The notes beneath the pieces are model-generated. The model made no database searches. It saw nothing but the letters and a program-made list of their open reading frames with translations, and had not been told where the DNA came from. 60,423 bases of DNA from Oligoflexus sp. Lineage in GTDB: Bacteria; Bdellovibrionota_B; Oligoflexia; Oligoflexales; Oligoflexaceae. Below are positions 34,867-43,545 of the stretch, piece by piece. The position numbers were made by a program, and so were the translations under genes. Position 1 is the stretch's first letter; each line of letters begins with the position of its first letter. The DNA lies in contig JACMPP010000054.1 in assembly GCA_014377445.1 (NCBI GenBank), positions 1 to 60,423 on the forward strand, given 5' to 3'.

Positions 34867-34917
34867 CGCTTGGAATGCGTTAATACTTCGAACATCGACT
34901 CTGTATCGGCTTGAGAA

Positions 34918-36396
34918 TCATAGCCACTCCTGCCCGAGGGCAAGACTCAGCGACTTCCTCTCAAGCTCGCGCTCGCCTTCCCAAAGACGCTCATAGCTCA
35001 TACCAACCTGGCCAAAGGACTTCGCTCCAAACAATCTCGAATCCAGGCCCCAGTAGTGCCGCCAATCGCTCGATAGGCTGGCAAAGCGACGATCAATGGG
35101 TTTGGCTATCTGGCCCTGCTCGTCCGCGTGGCGATAGGCACCGGCGATGAAAATCTTATCGAGGGGATTCAATCGGTGATCGAACTGCAGGCGGGCCTGC
35201 TGTTGGGTAAACTTCGCGCTGGAAAAATCCTGCCGATTGGAAATGAGGATAAGGGCATAGGTGGAGAATTTTTGTTCGTAGGCCCAATCCATTTCGTAGG
35301 CTCGGCTCAGTTTTTGTTCGCGATCGCGAGATTGGTTCGTGGTCGTGTTGCTGCCGTAGGAGGCGAGAAGGTCGACACCCTCCTCGAGATTCAAGGTCAT
35401 TTTCAACTGGCGAGTCCAAAGATATTGGCTCCGCAGGCTCCCGAGAAGCTGATTATAGTCGTTGCCGCTGAGGTAGCTGACTTTGAGCTGACCGTTGGCC
35501 CGCTCATCGGGTTTGCGGGTCAAGGTGAGAAGAGGCCCATTGCGATCCCCATCGAAGGATCGCAGACCGACGCCGATCAAATAGTGCGCTGACAGGGGCT
35601 GAATTATTTGCGACTCACCTTCGTTTAGATCCTGACCCTGTTGAAAGTGATTGCGATGATCCCGATAGAGGACGACCGATCGCTTCAGCGTCGTCTCTAG
35701 GCTTTGATCGCGCCCGAGGCCAATCTGCGAACGCAGAGTGCCGGCTTCGTAGACCGAGCCGTCATCGAGGGCATCCTGGATGAGATAATGATCCTGATGG
35801 AATTCGCCAACGATGGCGAAGCTGCTCTGCCTGCCGATACGGATGCTGTCGGCGGCTCGGACGGTCCCGTCGGTTCGCTGGGTCTTTGGAATTTCAAAGA
35901 CAGTAAAGTCTTTGGCAAGGCGACTGGCCGCTTGATAGATCTCTTCGAGGCCGGCACCGTCGCCTCGGTAAGCGCGACCATTCCAGGCCAGCTCGAGACT
36001 CAATCGATGCGAGCCGTAGACCCGCCCTTCGAGAAGGCGCGTTCCAATAGTTCCTGAATAATCGGAGCTGATGCCCAAGTCCCAGTATAAGAGTCTCTGA
36101 TCTACAAAAACCGAATTCCGTTCTACAGAGTTGATATTCGCCGCATCAAAAACCTGGCCGACTTCCCCTTGGGCCTGACGATAGCCATCGCTGTGCACCG
36201 CTTTGAAGCTACGAAGCTCGATCTGATCCTCTTGGGGTGCAAAGGGATCCACGATTATTTCCGCTTCTTCCTCGGTCTTGCTCACGAGCGGCACAACGCC
36301 GACGGCGCTGCCTTCGCTACGCAGGGTTTGGGCGCAGATTTGGGTTTCCCATAAGAAGAGAGAAATAAGGCTAAGCTTCAACCGTGATAGCTTCAT
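34918..36396 (-). CDS. Outer-membrane beta-barrel protein of the exopolysaccharide locus
   Basis: A 492-residue exported protein. The Met at 36396 is used: it has AGGA about 10 bases upstream and begins a signal peptide ending in ICAQ; the frame up to 36468 adds 24 residues in front. The mature part from about residue 65 consists of alternating amphipathic strands with many aromatic and Arg residues and ends in GQEWL. It is of the BBP2/EPS-associated barrel type by appearance, but no motif decides it. It is divergent from a Wzy-like polymerase at 36492, and the other export genes follow, so an outer-membrane channel for a polysaccharide is a reasonable inference. Confidence 0.7.
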   Translation of the reverse strand: MKLSRLKLSLISLFLWETQICAQTLRSEGSAVGVVPLVSKTEEEAEIIVDPFAPQEDQIELRSFKAVHSDGYRQAQGEVGQVFDAANINSVERNSVFVDQRLLYWDLGISSDYSGTIGTRLLEGRVYGSHRLSLELAWNGRAYRGDGAGLEEIYQAASRLAKDFTVFEIPKTQRTDGTVRAADSIRIGRQSSFAIVGEFHQDHYLIQDALDDGSVYEAGTLRSQIGLGRDQSLETTLKRSVVLYRDHRNHFQQGQDLNEGESQIIQPLSAHYLIGVGLRSFDGDRNGPLLTLTRKPDERANGQLKVSYLSGNDYNQLLGSLRSQYLWTRQLKMTLNLEEGVDLLASYGSNTTTNQSRDREQKLSRAYEMDWAYEQKFSTYALILISNRQDFSSAKFTQQQARLQFDHRLNPLDKIFIAGAYRHADEQGQIAKPIDRRFASLSSDWRHYWGLDSRLFGAKSFGQVGMSYERLWEGERELERKSLSLALGQEWL

Positions 36397-36491
36397 CGAC
36401 TTGTTTTTTCCTGTCACACCTATGGGCATCGGCTTAAAATAATTAGTATTATAGAGACTTCGCTGCAATCTGCAAAAGAGGGAGATGCTCG

Positions 36492-37985
36492 GTGGACATC
36501 ACTAAGGGCTATAAGCAATCTTCATTGTTGATTCTTCTCCTCTGTTGCCTCGCCTCAGTTGTCATCTATGGCCTGACGGCGGGAAGCCCACTTTGTCTGG
36601 CGCCTCTTCTGTTGTTTATCGCTCACTTTTGCCTCAAAGTGGTTATCAAGCGCGACAACCCCGATCAGGATATCTTACTCGGGTTTTTGGTTTTCAGCTT
36701 CCTCATTGACGATATTTCTCAGGTCGCCTGGGGGCGGAACGTTGACACGATTACTGAAGCCCTGGGTGTGATCCTCTTCAAATCCTTTGGTCTCTCGGGA
36801 ATGGAAACGTTCGCACTGCTCATGACAGGCTGGCTCATTCTGAGCAAGGCTCCGCGCCTTCTGCGGGAATGGACCGAGCTGGGTTTCTTCCCCATTCTCA
36901 TCGTCGCGTTTGCTGTGTTCATCGCGAGCTTCATAGCAGGCTTTATGGGCGTTATGAGTGGCGGTTCGGTCAATACGATGTTCATACAGCTTCGCTTTTT
37001 ACACTGCCTACCCCTTTGGGTGTTTATTGGCTTTATGATTTGGCGTGATCGGGAGTTCACCAGGAAGGCATTGAAGGGCATAACGGTGGCCATCGTCCTC
37101 AAATCTTTTCAGGCCCTCTTCGTCTACGGCACCAACTACACCCAGTTTTCACAATACGAAGAATACCTCGTCGATCACTACTTCTCGGCCTTCGCCGTCA
37201 TCACTCTGGTCTGTCTTGTCTATTATTTCTTTGTGCAAAAGACCTATCTGGGTCGAGCGACGATTCTGGCTTCGATGGGAGCTGTGGCCTTGGCCTTCAT
37301 CCTTAACGATCGACGAACCTCCTACGTTGCAGCGGCTTTCGCCGTTGGCATCCTCCCCGCTCTCATGCCCTTACGCCTGGTGAAGAAATACTTTCCCCAC
37401 GGGACTGCCCTTGGCCTTGCCTTTGGACTCTTCACAGCGATCACCTGGAATATGCCGGAGCCGATCGGTTTCATAGGGGGACTCTACCGTTCTTTCGGCA
37501 GTGAGACCGGAGTCGAAGAACCTTCGTATCGTGATCTCGAGAACGCCAACCTACTGAATGCGGTGACTCAGAGCCCACTTTCGGGGATCGGCTACGGCAA
37601 GGAATTTGACGAAGTCTTTCCGATGCCCGATATTTCTTACGTCTACGAGCGCTACAGAATGATTCCGCACAATCTCTTCCTTGCGTCCTGGGGCTTTGGA
37701 GGTCCGGCAACGATTGGAGCCCTCAGCCTCCTCTTCGCAACAATGATCGCCTGTGCGGGATCACTTTTTAAGAAGGCGCGCGAACCCCATCTCTTCCTGC
37801 TTGGAGTGGTGTCGCTCTTTTTCTTTCTCCAATACCTGGTCTACACCTTCGGTGACCTTGGCTTTCAGATCCAAAGGAATCAAATGTTAGGCGGGCTTTT
37901 GCTCGGAGCATGCTTTAGAATTCAGGGTGAATTGACCAAAGAAGAAAAAATGAAGGCGAAAGCGAGAGTACAACCATGGCCTTGA
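36492..37985 (+). CDS. Wzy/O-antigen ligase-like membrane protein
   Basis: A 497-residue inner-membrane protein with about 11-12 helices, of the O-antigen polymerase/ligase superfamily. The GTG at 36492 has GGGAG 7 bases upstream. Diagnostic features are a large periplasmic loop after a DDRRTSYVAAAFA helix, with SPLSGIGYGKEFDE and the PHNLFLASWGFGG motif (His-Asn before the next helix) near residue 395. Such proteins join repeat units into a long polysaccharide or ligate a chain to lipid A. The neighbouring co-polymerase and OPX genes favour an exopolysaccharide or capsule polymerase. A small gene overlaps its 3' end. Confidence 0.85.
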   Translation: MDITKGYKQSSLLILLLCCLASVVIYGLTAGSPLCLAPLLLFIAHFCLKVVIKRDNPDQDILLGFLVFSFLIDDISQVAWGRNVDTITEALGVILFKSFGLSGMETFALLMTGWLILSKAPRLLREWTELGFFPILIVAFAVFIASFIAGFMGVMSGGSVNTMFIQLRFLHCLPLWVFIGFMIWRDREFTRKALKGITVAIVLKSFQALFVYGTNYTQFSQYEEYLVDHYFSAFAVITLVCLVYYFFVQKTYLGRATILASMGAVALAFILNDRRTSYVAAAFAVGILPALMPLRLVKKYFPHGTALGLAFGLFTAITWNMPEPIGFIGGLYRSFGSETGVEEPSYRDLENANLLNAVTQSPLSGIGYGKEFDEVFPMPDISYVYERYRMIPHNLFLASWGFGGPATIGALSLLFATMIACAGSLFKKAREPHLFLLGVVSLFFFLQYLVYTFGDLGFQIQRNQMLGGLLLGACFRIQGELTKEEKMKAKARVQPWP

Positions 37986-38311
37986 TGTTTATTTTGCATG
38001 TGCTGGGTATCGGCATTCTGCTCAATCGCCTCCCGATCCGAATAGGGACAGTGCTCGGGACTTTCGTCTACTTCTTTGGTTTTTATGTGATCGCGGGCAA
38101 CTACCTGGCGAGCCATAGGGAGAAAATAACGCCTCAAATGCCTCTGGAAGACGATTATTATAATAATCTGAGGCCGAAAAAAAAGTCGTTCTTCGATTCT
38201 CCGCAGTTTAACAAAACCACTAAAGAAGATGAAGAAGCGACTTTGGAACAAGAGCGTAAATTAAAACTAGAGAAAAAGAACTCCGAACTTCACCCCAGCA
38301 CGAAGCCTTGA
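37976..38311 (+). CDS. Small membrane-anchored protein overlapping the polymerase gene
   Basis: A 111-residue protein whose ATG lies 10 bases before the end of the polymerase frame, so the two are probably translationally coupled. Residues 1-45 contain one or two hydrophobic helices (MFILHVLGIGILL, then VYFFGFYVIAGNYLA). The remaining about 65 residues are very polar and rich in Lys and Glu, ending in a Lys/Glu-rich tail. Its end overlaps the convergent co-polymerase gene by 22 bases. I do not recognise the family. A membrane partner of the polymerase or co-polymerase is an inference from position. Confidence 0.6.
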   Translation: MALMFILHVLGIGILLNRLPIRIGTVLGTFVYFFGFYVIAGNYLASHREKITPQMPLEDDYYNNLRPKKKSFFDSPQFNKTTKEDEEATLEQERKLKLEKKNSELHPSTKP

Positions 38312-40299
38312 ACCTTCCCGGGCGGCGTCACTGTAAGCAGGCGTTCGAGATCGCTGTGCTTACTCGCACCAAGCGTTGTCCCAACGAGGATGACATCAGA
38401 CTCTTTGGCAAGCATCGTGTTTTCGTTCATGAAGACCGGGTTAAGGCCGTCGATGATGATGCGCTGATACTTCTCGCGCAAGGCTTTGATCAAGCGTTGA
38501 ACCAGATCCTCTCGGAAATGACCCAACTGCAGCTCCGGTTGTTCGGCGATCGCGAGATCGCAGGCAATCTCATCATTCGCCTTCACACGGCAAGACTTCC
38601 AATCGATTTCGCCAGAGAGAAAGCTCATAAGGTTACCCCCCTCGCCCCGAGGCAGATATTTTTGATTGGCTGGGTTAAAGCTCAAATAGATTATGCGCTC
38701 GTTGCTATCGGTCGCCATCACGTTTGCCAGGTTAAGGGCCGCATGACTGGATAGCTTGTCCGAACCCAGGTCGTAGAAGCAGATCACTTGAGGGTCACCC
38801 TTGCTCTTCAGGAGCTGTTGCAAGTAGCGATAGGCATCCAGGAGTTTGAGTTCGGGATCTGAGTTCTTGCGCAGGTCACCGAGTCTCGCCCGCAGTTTTC
38901 TGACTTTATCTACGTTCAAGAAGATCTTGGCTTGAGGAACATTGACCAGAACGGGCAAACGATAGCGGCGAGGCAGGCTCTTCGCTTCGACGATCCATGG
39001 ATAAGTGAGCTCCCGCACCAGAACGATGAGCAAAAAGCAAAGCCCGACAAGGGCAATACCCACAACCCCGGCCAAGAATAATTTATCGAAGTTCGAAGGA
39101 CGGGAAGGAACTTCAGCCACACGACTGAGGTTGTAGCGGACCCAGCGGGAGGGATCCTGAAGCTGATAAGTCGCGTTTTCAATCTCGAGTTCGGCGGTTC
39201 GAATCTGGTTTGAGAGATCGAGAAGGAAGCGTCTGACTTCGTCCGGGAAGCTATTGAGCTGAACGGAACGATCGATTGGAATGCCCTTGGCTCTCATCTC
39301 AGCCTGGAGACGATAGAGTCTTTCCTTCATCTTGTTGATGACAGCTTCTAGCTGAACCAGCCCAATATCGGCCTTGAATTTCTCAATTTCGGAGCGCTTT
39401 TGAATGACCTCAGGGTGAGCAGCTCCACGCTTCGCCAGCAGGGCATTCAATTCGCCTTGTAGGGTAAACTCGCGGTCGTACTGAATACTCTGGGCGCGAA
39501 CCGATTCTTTTTGCTTGAGAAGAATCTGCGTGATCAGAGCTTGCTCGACCGTCTTCATCTCTTTCTTTTCATCTTCGCTGGCTTCAACACCCTCTTCTTT
39601 GACGAAGGCCTGAGTGCTGGCAATTTCCTTGGGGTCAGCTTTTTCGAGAAGTGTAGAGCTCTCAAGGGTATTGAGTTGGGTCAATTGTTCCTGGAGCCGG
39701 GCTTTGTGCTTAGTCAAATCCTCTTCGACAAACAAATTGATGGCTTCCTGGGCAATCATCTGCGCATCGGTAGGCTTGTCGGCTGTCGCGGTAATCGACA
39801 TGGCGAACTGCGTTGCGAAAGTTTGGACGCTGATATGTTCACCCATCTCCTCAATCTTCATACGGGGATCAATGACATCTTTAGGAGCGGACCAGGAAGC
39901 CGGTCTAAGATCTCGCGGAACGTAGCTTTTAACTGTGGCTTTCCACTTGGACTCAACCCGCGGAGGCGTGATGATACCTTTGGGTTCGAGTCGTTCTGCA
40001 AGGCGCAGGAGAAAGCCGGGATCCGCAAAGCGGGAGGCAAAGTTCGAAGCAATCCGGTTGCCGAGAACCAGTGACGATTCAGTCTGCGTGTCTTTGGATT
40101 TGCTCACATCATAGACGATGGCGGAGGTCGCGGAATATTCCGGCTTCCAACGCGACAGGCTGAAGCCAACGATTGCCAGGAGGGGCAAACAGATAAATAA
40201 AGCAAAAAGACTATGTCTCTTCAAGGCACCCCAGATCGAATCGATCAGGAACCATGAATCACTATCGTCGTGCCGGGAGAGCTCTTGTCGTTGCTGCAT
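38290..40299 (-). CDS. Polysaccharide co-polymerase (Wzz/GumC type) with a degenerate BY-kinase domain
   Basis: A 669-residue inner-membrane chain-length regulator. Helix 1 lies near residues 33-52, then a Wzz domain, a long coiled-coil periplasmic region (about 200-390, with EEDLTKHKARLQEQLTQLN), and helix 2 near 410-435 after the PSRPSNFDKL proline motif. The C-terminal about 165 residues align to a bacterial tyrosine kinase: ICFYDLGSDKLSSHAALNLA replaces the usual GEGKSTTAANLA Walker A, the Walker A' Asp is absent (IIYLSFNP for VLLIDADxRxP), while Walker B-like RIIIDGLNP keeps one Asp. There is no C-terminal Tyr cluster. ATP-dependent kinase activity is therefore unlikely. AAAGGG precedes the ATG by 8 bases; it is the last gene of a four-gene unit. 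Confidence 0.87.
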   Translation of the reverse strand: MQQRQELSRHDDSDSWFLIDSIWGALKRHSLFALFICLPLLAIVGFSLSRWKPEYSATSAIVYDVSKSKDTQTESSLVLGNRIASNFASRFADPGFLLRLAERLEPKGIITPPRVESKWKATVKSYVPRDLRPASWSAPKDVIDPRMKIEEMGEHISVQTFATQFAMSITATADKPTDAQMIAQEAINLFVEEDLTKHKARLQEQLTQLNTLESSTLLEKADPKEIASTQAFVKEEGVEASEDEKKEMKTVEQALITQILLKQKESVRAQSIQYDREFTLQGELNALLAKRGAAHPEVIQKRSEIEKFKADIGLVQLEAVINKMKERLYRLQAEMRAKGIPIDRSVQLNSFPDEVRRFLLDLSNQIRTAELEIENATYQLQDPSRWVRYNLSRVAEVPSRPSNFDKLFLAGVVGIALVGLCFLLIVLVRELTYPWIVEAKSLPRRYRLPVLVNVPQAKIFLNVDKVRKLRARLGDLRKNSDPELKLLDAYRYLQQLLKSKGDPQVICFYDLGSDKLSSHAALNLANVMATDSNERIIYLSFNPANQKYLPRGEGGNLMSFLSGEIDWKSCRVKANDEIACDLAIAEQPELQLGHFREDLVQRLIKALREKYQRIIIDGLNPVFMNENTMLAKESDVILVGTTLGASKHSDLERLLTVTPPGKVQGFVLG

Positions 40300-40325
40300 A
40301 GTCGAAGCCCTTTAGGATGTCTCTG

Positions 40326-40931
40326 TTACTCAGCGATGATCACGTCGCCCGTTTCGAGCGTAATACCATCCATAAACTTTTCGCCGGCGAGTATATCTTC
40401 ATATTGCATCGCATAACGTTTCACTTTGCTATTGCCGATCTGACGAACGAGCACGATACGCCCGCTGGCAAAATCGCTGAGGCCACCGGCGAGGGTGAGC
40501 GCTTGAAGAAGGTTGGTCTCAGAGGTGAGATTGAGGCCCCCGACACGCTTGATTTCCCCACTGAAGAAGACCTGAAAGCTCTTCACGCTCGGCAGCGAAA
40601 CAGCGACCCTGGGCGCCTTGATATAGACATCGAGAGCCGCTTCCAATCGTTTGGTAAGCTGTTGACTGCTCATGCCCGTGACGTTCAGGGTGTTGATCAG
40701 AGGAAAGGCCAGGATCCCGGTGGGCGAGATCGTGAAGCGTCCACTGAGTTTCTCTTCGCCGAAGACAAAGATATCCAGTTGATCGCCTGGGCCTATCATG
40801 AAGGTACCCTGACGCGTAAAGGTCTTGCTCGCCTGCAATTGGGAGACGGGCTCGGCTGGAATACGCGAAGCACAGGCGTGACTCAGACCCATGGCCAAGA
40901 CGAACAAAGGACGTATAAGCATTAACTTCAT
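40326..40931 (-). CDS. Short Wza-like polysaccharide export (OPX) protein
   Basis: A 201-residue exported protein with an N-terminal signal whose cleavage site SHAC is an imperfect lipobox, so lipidation is uncertain. Residues 40-120 form the Poly_export domain (MIGPGDQLDIFVFGEEKLSG, then TISPTGILAFPLI) and 120-200 an SLBB-like domain (KSFQVFFSGEIKRVG, LLQALTLAGGLSDFASG). E. coli Wza is about 380 residues and ends in an amphipathic helix that makes the outer-membrane pore; here that part is absent, so it probably cannot span the outer membrane. It should work with a separate barrel. AGAGGG lies 7 bases before the ATG; 15 bases separate it from the upstream barrel gene. Confidence 0.9.
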   Translation of the reverse strand: MKLMLIRPLFVLAMGLSHACASRIPAEPVSQLQASKTFTRQGTFMIGPGDQLDIFVFGEEKLSGRFTISPTGILAFPLINTLNVTGMSSQQLTKRLEAALDVYIKAPRVAVSLPSVKSFQVFFSGEIKRVGGLNLTSETNLLQALTLAGGLSDFASGRIVLVRQIGNSKVKRYAMQYEDILAGEKFMDGITLETGDVIIAE

Positions 40932-40946
40932 AAAGCAGCCCTCTTC

Positions 40947-42515
40947 TTAGTGACTTTCCTGGCTCACACCGATACCGATAAGAAACTCTGAGCCTCTTTC
41001 ATCCGCTTTTTCGCCAAGCATCTTCTCCACGACGAAGGCCGAACCTTCGAAGAAATTGTAGTAAGACTTTTGGAAATAGTAGCGTATGTGGGTATTCATG
41101 CGGGCACCGAGCAGCTTTTCATAGCTATTGAGCTGGCCGTAGTCGTCGCGATTGATCGACTCGATAACAGCTTCCGCATGCATTGCATATTTCATTCCAT
41201 CGCTGAGACCAAAACGAAGACCAAGACCCAAACGAATATCGTGGGGATAACTTCGATAGTCCGGACTGGTCATCGGACGATGACGGTAGGAAACGGGAAT
41301 GATCAGACCAAAGCCTGAATCCATCTCTTCATTGAGAGCCGCACCGAATTTAAACTCAGCTTTGTAATCCTCAAAAACCGCTTCGTCATCTTCGCGATGC
41401 AGGGCGGCCAGGAAACTGAAGTGATCATGAGCATAAAAGTCCCAGTAAGCCGTGTCGCGCATAATGCCGGCTCGTTCGCTAGCTGGTGGGCGTTCATAGG
41501 CACTGACCTGTTTGCGGATAACGCCGAAGCCCCCGTGAATCTCTTCACTCAGAGGCAACTCAAGACCGAGCCGGCCCGTAACATGATCTTCGCCGGGGCT
41601 GTAGTAACCGATATCCGTAAGAACCTGGAATCCACCTTCATGGCCCCACTCCTTGCCCACACTGACAGCCGCGACGTTTTCTTTTTCCTCTTCGAGAGGA
41701 TTGGTATGTTCGAGCGCTTCGATTTCAACTTCCACTAGACCTTTGTAAACAGCGCGTCCACCCACCGCAGAATAACCACGATTGTCACGCTCCTGAACAT
41801 AGGCGAGGGAAAGGACATCACGTTGCGATTCATGCTCAGGCTTTTCGCTCACCATCAGTTTCCCGGCGCGTTCGAGCGACTGTTTCATGTAGGGTGATGA
41901 ATCGAAGCGTTTTAAGGCCGCGAGTTTGCCTTCAGCAGCAGCTGTGTCCTTCGCCCAGATATAGGCGAAAAGAAGCTCGATTTCGGCCGCATCCTGATCT
42001 TCTCTAAGCTTTAGAACCTTGTTGTAATTCACAAAGGCTGCTTTAAATTCCTGGATACTCATGTTCGCCCGTGCAAGGCTCATGACGATCCAGGGATCGT
42101 CGACATAACCCTGCGTGCCGCCCAGGACTTTATCGCTTAAGCTCTTGGTCTCGCCCCGAAGCGCGGCCCTTTGCGCCTGAACTTTGGGCGAAGTATCCGT
42201 TTCGCGGGGCAGAAGGTTGGTCAGCCCGCTGATCTTTTCTTTATGTTCTGTCATCGAGTAATAAAAACTGAGCCAATAGAAAGAGCTTTCCCGATAGTCA
42301 CGGTTTCCGCATTGAAGAAGGCGCCGACCGAGAGTTTCCGACAGGGGATTGAGGCTTTGGGCATACGAGACAAACTCAGCGTACTCTCTCACATCGCAAG
42401 TTTCCTGGGCGTGGAGAACCGATGCCGGGCTCAAACTGAAGCCCGCGAAGCTGAGGCCAAGAGCGAGCGCAAAGGGATAGACCGAGCCGAAGGGGATCTT
42501 GTTATTCATAGTCAT
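40947..42515 (-). CDS. Outer-membrane barrel with helical repeat region (exopolysaccharide locus)
   Basis: A 522-residue exported protein. The ATG at 42515 has AGAGG 6 bases upstream and overlaps the end of the deacetylase-like gene by 14 bases; the longer frame to 42554 is not needed. Signal peptide of about 37 residues (ending VLHAQ). Residues about 40-230 are helical with repeating TPR-like units (FVSYAQSLNPLSETL, WIVMSLARANMSIQEFKAAFVNY), and residues about 240 to the end form an amphipathic beta-strand region with alternating Tyr/Phe, ending in GVSQESH. This two-part plan recalls PgaA and PelB-like export channels, where repeats bind polymer and the barrel lets it out. Proposed outer-membrane conduit for the OPX protein. 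Confidence 0.75.
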   Translation of the reverse strand: MTMNNKIPFGSVYPFALALGLSFAGFSLSPASVLHAQETCDVREYAEFVSYAQSLNPLSETLGRRLLQCGNRDYRESSFYWLSFYYSMTEHKEKISGLTNLLPRETDTSPKVQAQRAALRGETKSLSDKVLGGTQGYVDDPWIVMSLARANMSIQEFKAAFVNYNKVLKLREDQDAAEIELLFAYIWAKDTAAAEGKLAALKRFDSSPYMKQSLERAGKLMVSEKPEHESQRDVLSLAYVQERDNRGYSAVGGRAVYKGLVEVEIEALEHTNPLEEEKENVAAVSVGKEWGHEGGFQVLTDIGYYSPGEDHVTGRLGLELPLSEEIHGGFGVIRKQVSAYERPPASERAGIMRDTAYWDFYAHDHFSFLAALHREDDEAVFEDYKAEFKFGAALNEEMDSGFGLIIPVSYRHRPMTSPDYRSYPHDIRLGLGLRFGLSDGMKYAMHAEAVIESINRDDYGQLNSYEKLLGARMNTHIRYYFQKSYYNFFEGSAFVVEKMLGEKADERGSEFLIGIGVSQESH

Positions 42516-43338
42516 TGCAGACCTCTGCTCCTTTTTCGGCATCGGGTATTCCACCTGCGGCGGTCAGAGCCAGTCTCAGGTCAGGGATCTGATCGAGACG
42601 TTGGAAACTGAAGCCGTAAGCGATAAGTTCCGGAAGCAGTTCGTGAAGGAGTTCACGGCTCCTGTCGTCGGTGTCATGGAAGGCCACGATTCCGTGACCG
42701 ATGCGAACGATCTCGTCGAAGTAACCCAAGGTGCATTGGGTGACGCTCAGGTTTTGTTCCCAGCATTGCTCATCATCAACAAAAGCCGCACCATCGGTAT
42801 CAGAGTGAATGGGACCGATGTATTTGCCAAGGCCTGCGGAATTCAGTTGGGTACGGGCATCTTCATCCAGACTCCCCGACTCACCGTAAAGCCAGTATTG
42901 GTTGCCGAACGCAAAGGGCGCGAGAAGTTTATCGGCCGCTTTCAATTCTATAACGGGATCCTCGGCCGATTTGAGAGCTGTGAAGCTGTAGCCGCCCGTC
43001 GCGATACGATGACCTTGCTCGACGAGCTTGTCGAGTGCCGCTTCGTGCCCCTCGATTTCAGCCGCTTTCACAAAGAAGGTGGCCGAGACCGCCTCTTCTT
43101 TAAGCAGCTCGCCTATCGCTTCCGTGCTGTTGCTCGGCCCTTTAAGAAAGACCAAAGAAAGCTGTTTATCGCTAAGGTTTTCACCACTAAAGCCAGAAAG
43201 CTTCAATCCGTTGGCTTTGACGTTGCAGCCATCGGATTTACGAGCTAGACCACAGGCATTCAGACCCAATCCAAGGCTCAATAAGCCGAGGAATTGTCCA
43301 GTAATTTTCGTAAAACGAGCAGTTTTTCCAGATGGCAT
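42502..43338 (-). CDS. NodB-fold polysaccharide deacetylase-like lipoprotein, catalytically degenerate
   Basis: A 278-residue protein with a signal ending in GLNAC (lipobox) and the NodB deacetylase fold. Aligning by eye, SLVFLKGPS replaces motif 1 TFDDGP (both Asp lost), ATGGYSFTAL replaces motif 2 NHTYSHPDL (metal His residues lost), YWLYG replaces RPPYG, and only AFHDTDD keeps the motif 5 His-Asp. The fold-defining VSATFFV, QGHRIATG and YGFSFQRLDQI blocks are kept. It therefore should not deacetylate in the known way but could bind glycan chains. It is the first gene of the export unit, and the ATG at 43338 has AAAGGG upstream. Confidence 0.8.
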   Translation of the reverse strand: MPSGKTARFTKITGQFLGLLSLGLGLNACGLARKSDGCNVKANGLKLSGFSGENLSDKQLSLVFLKGPSNSTEAIGELLKEEAVSATFFVKAAEIEGHEAALDKLVEQGHRIATGGYSFTALKSAEDPVIELKAADKLLAPFAFGNQYWLYGESGSLDEDARTQLNSAGLGKYIGPIHSDTDGAAFVDDEQCWEQNLSVTQCTLGYFDEIVRIGHGIVAFHDTDDRSRELLHELLPELIAYGFSFQRLDQIPDLRLALTAAGGIPDAEKGAEVCNDYE

Positions 43339-43545
43339 TCCATACCCTTTAAAAAGCGGCGGCCACACGAAAATCGTTTGGGACTGTCAAACATTGAGAC
43401 ACCTGTGACTGCTTCAGTTTAGCAGATAGAGGGTTAAGAGTCCAAATTCCCGTCTTATTACGGGGGTCTAGGCAATGCTCGCCCAGTGGCCACTGAATTG
43501 CATGAGTAGCGGGGGATTCTAATTTTCTTGTTGATGAGGCCATTT

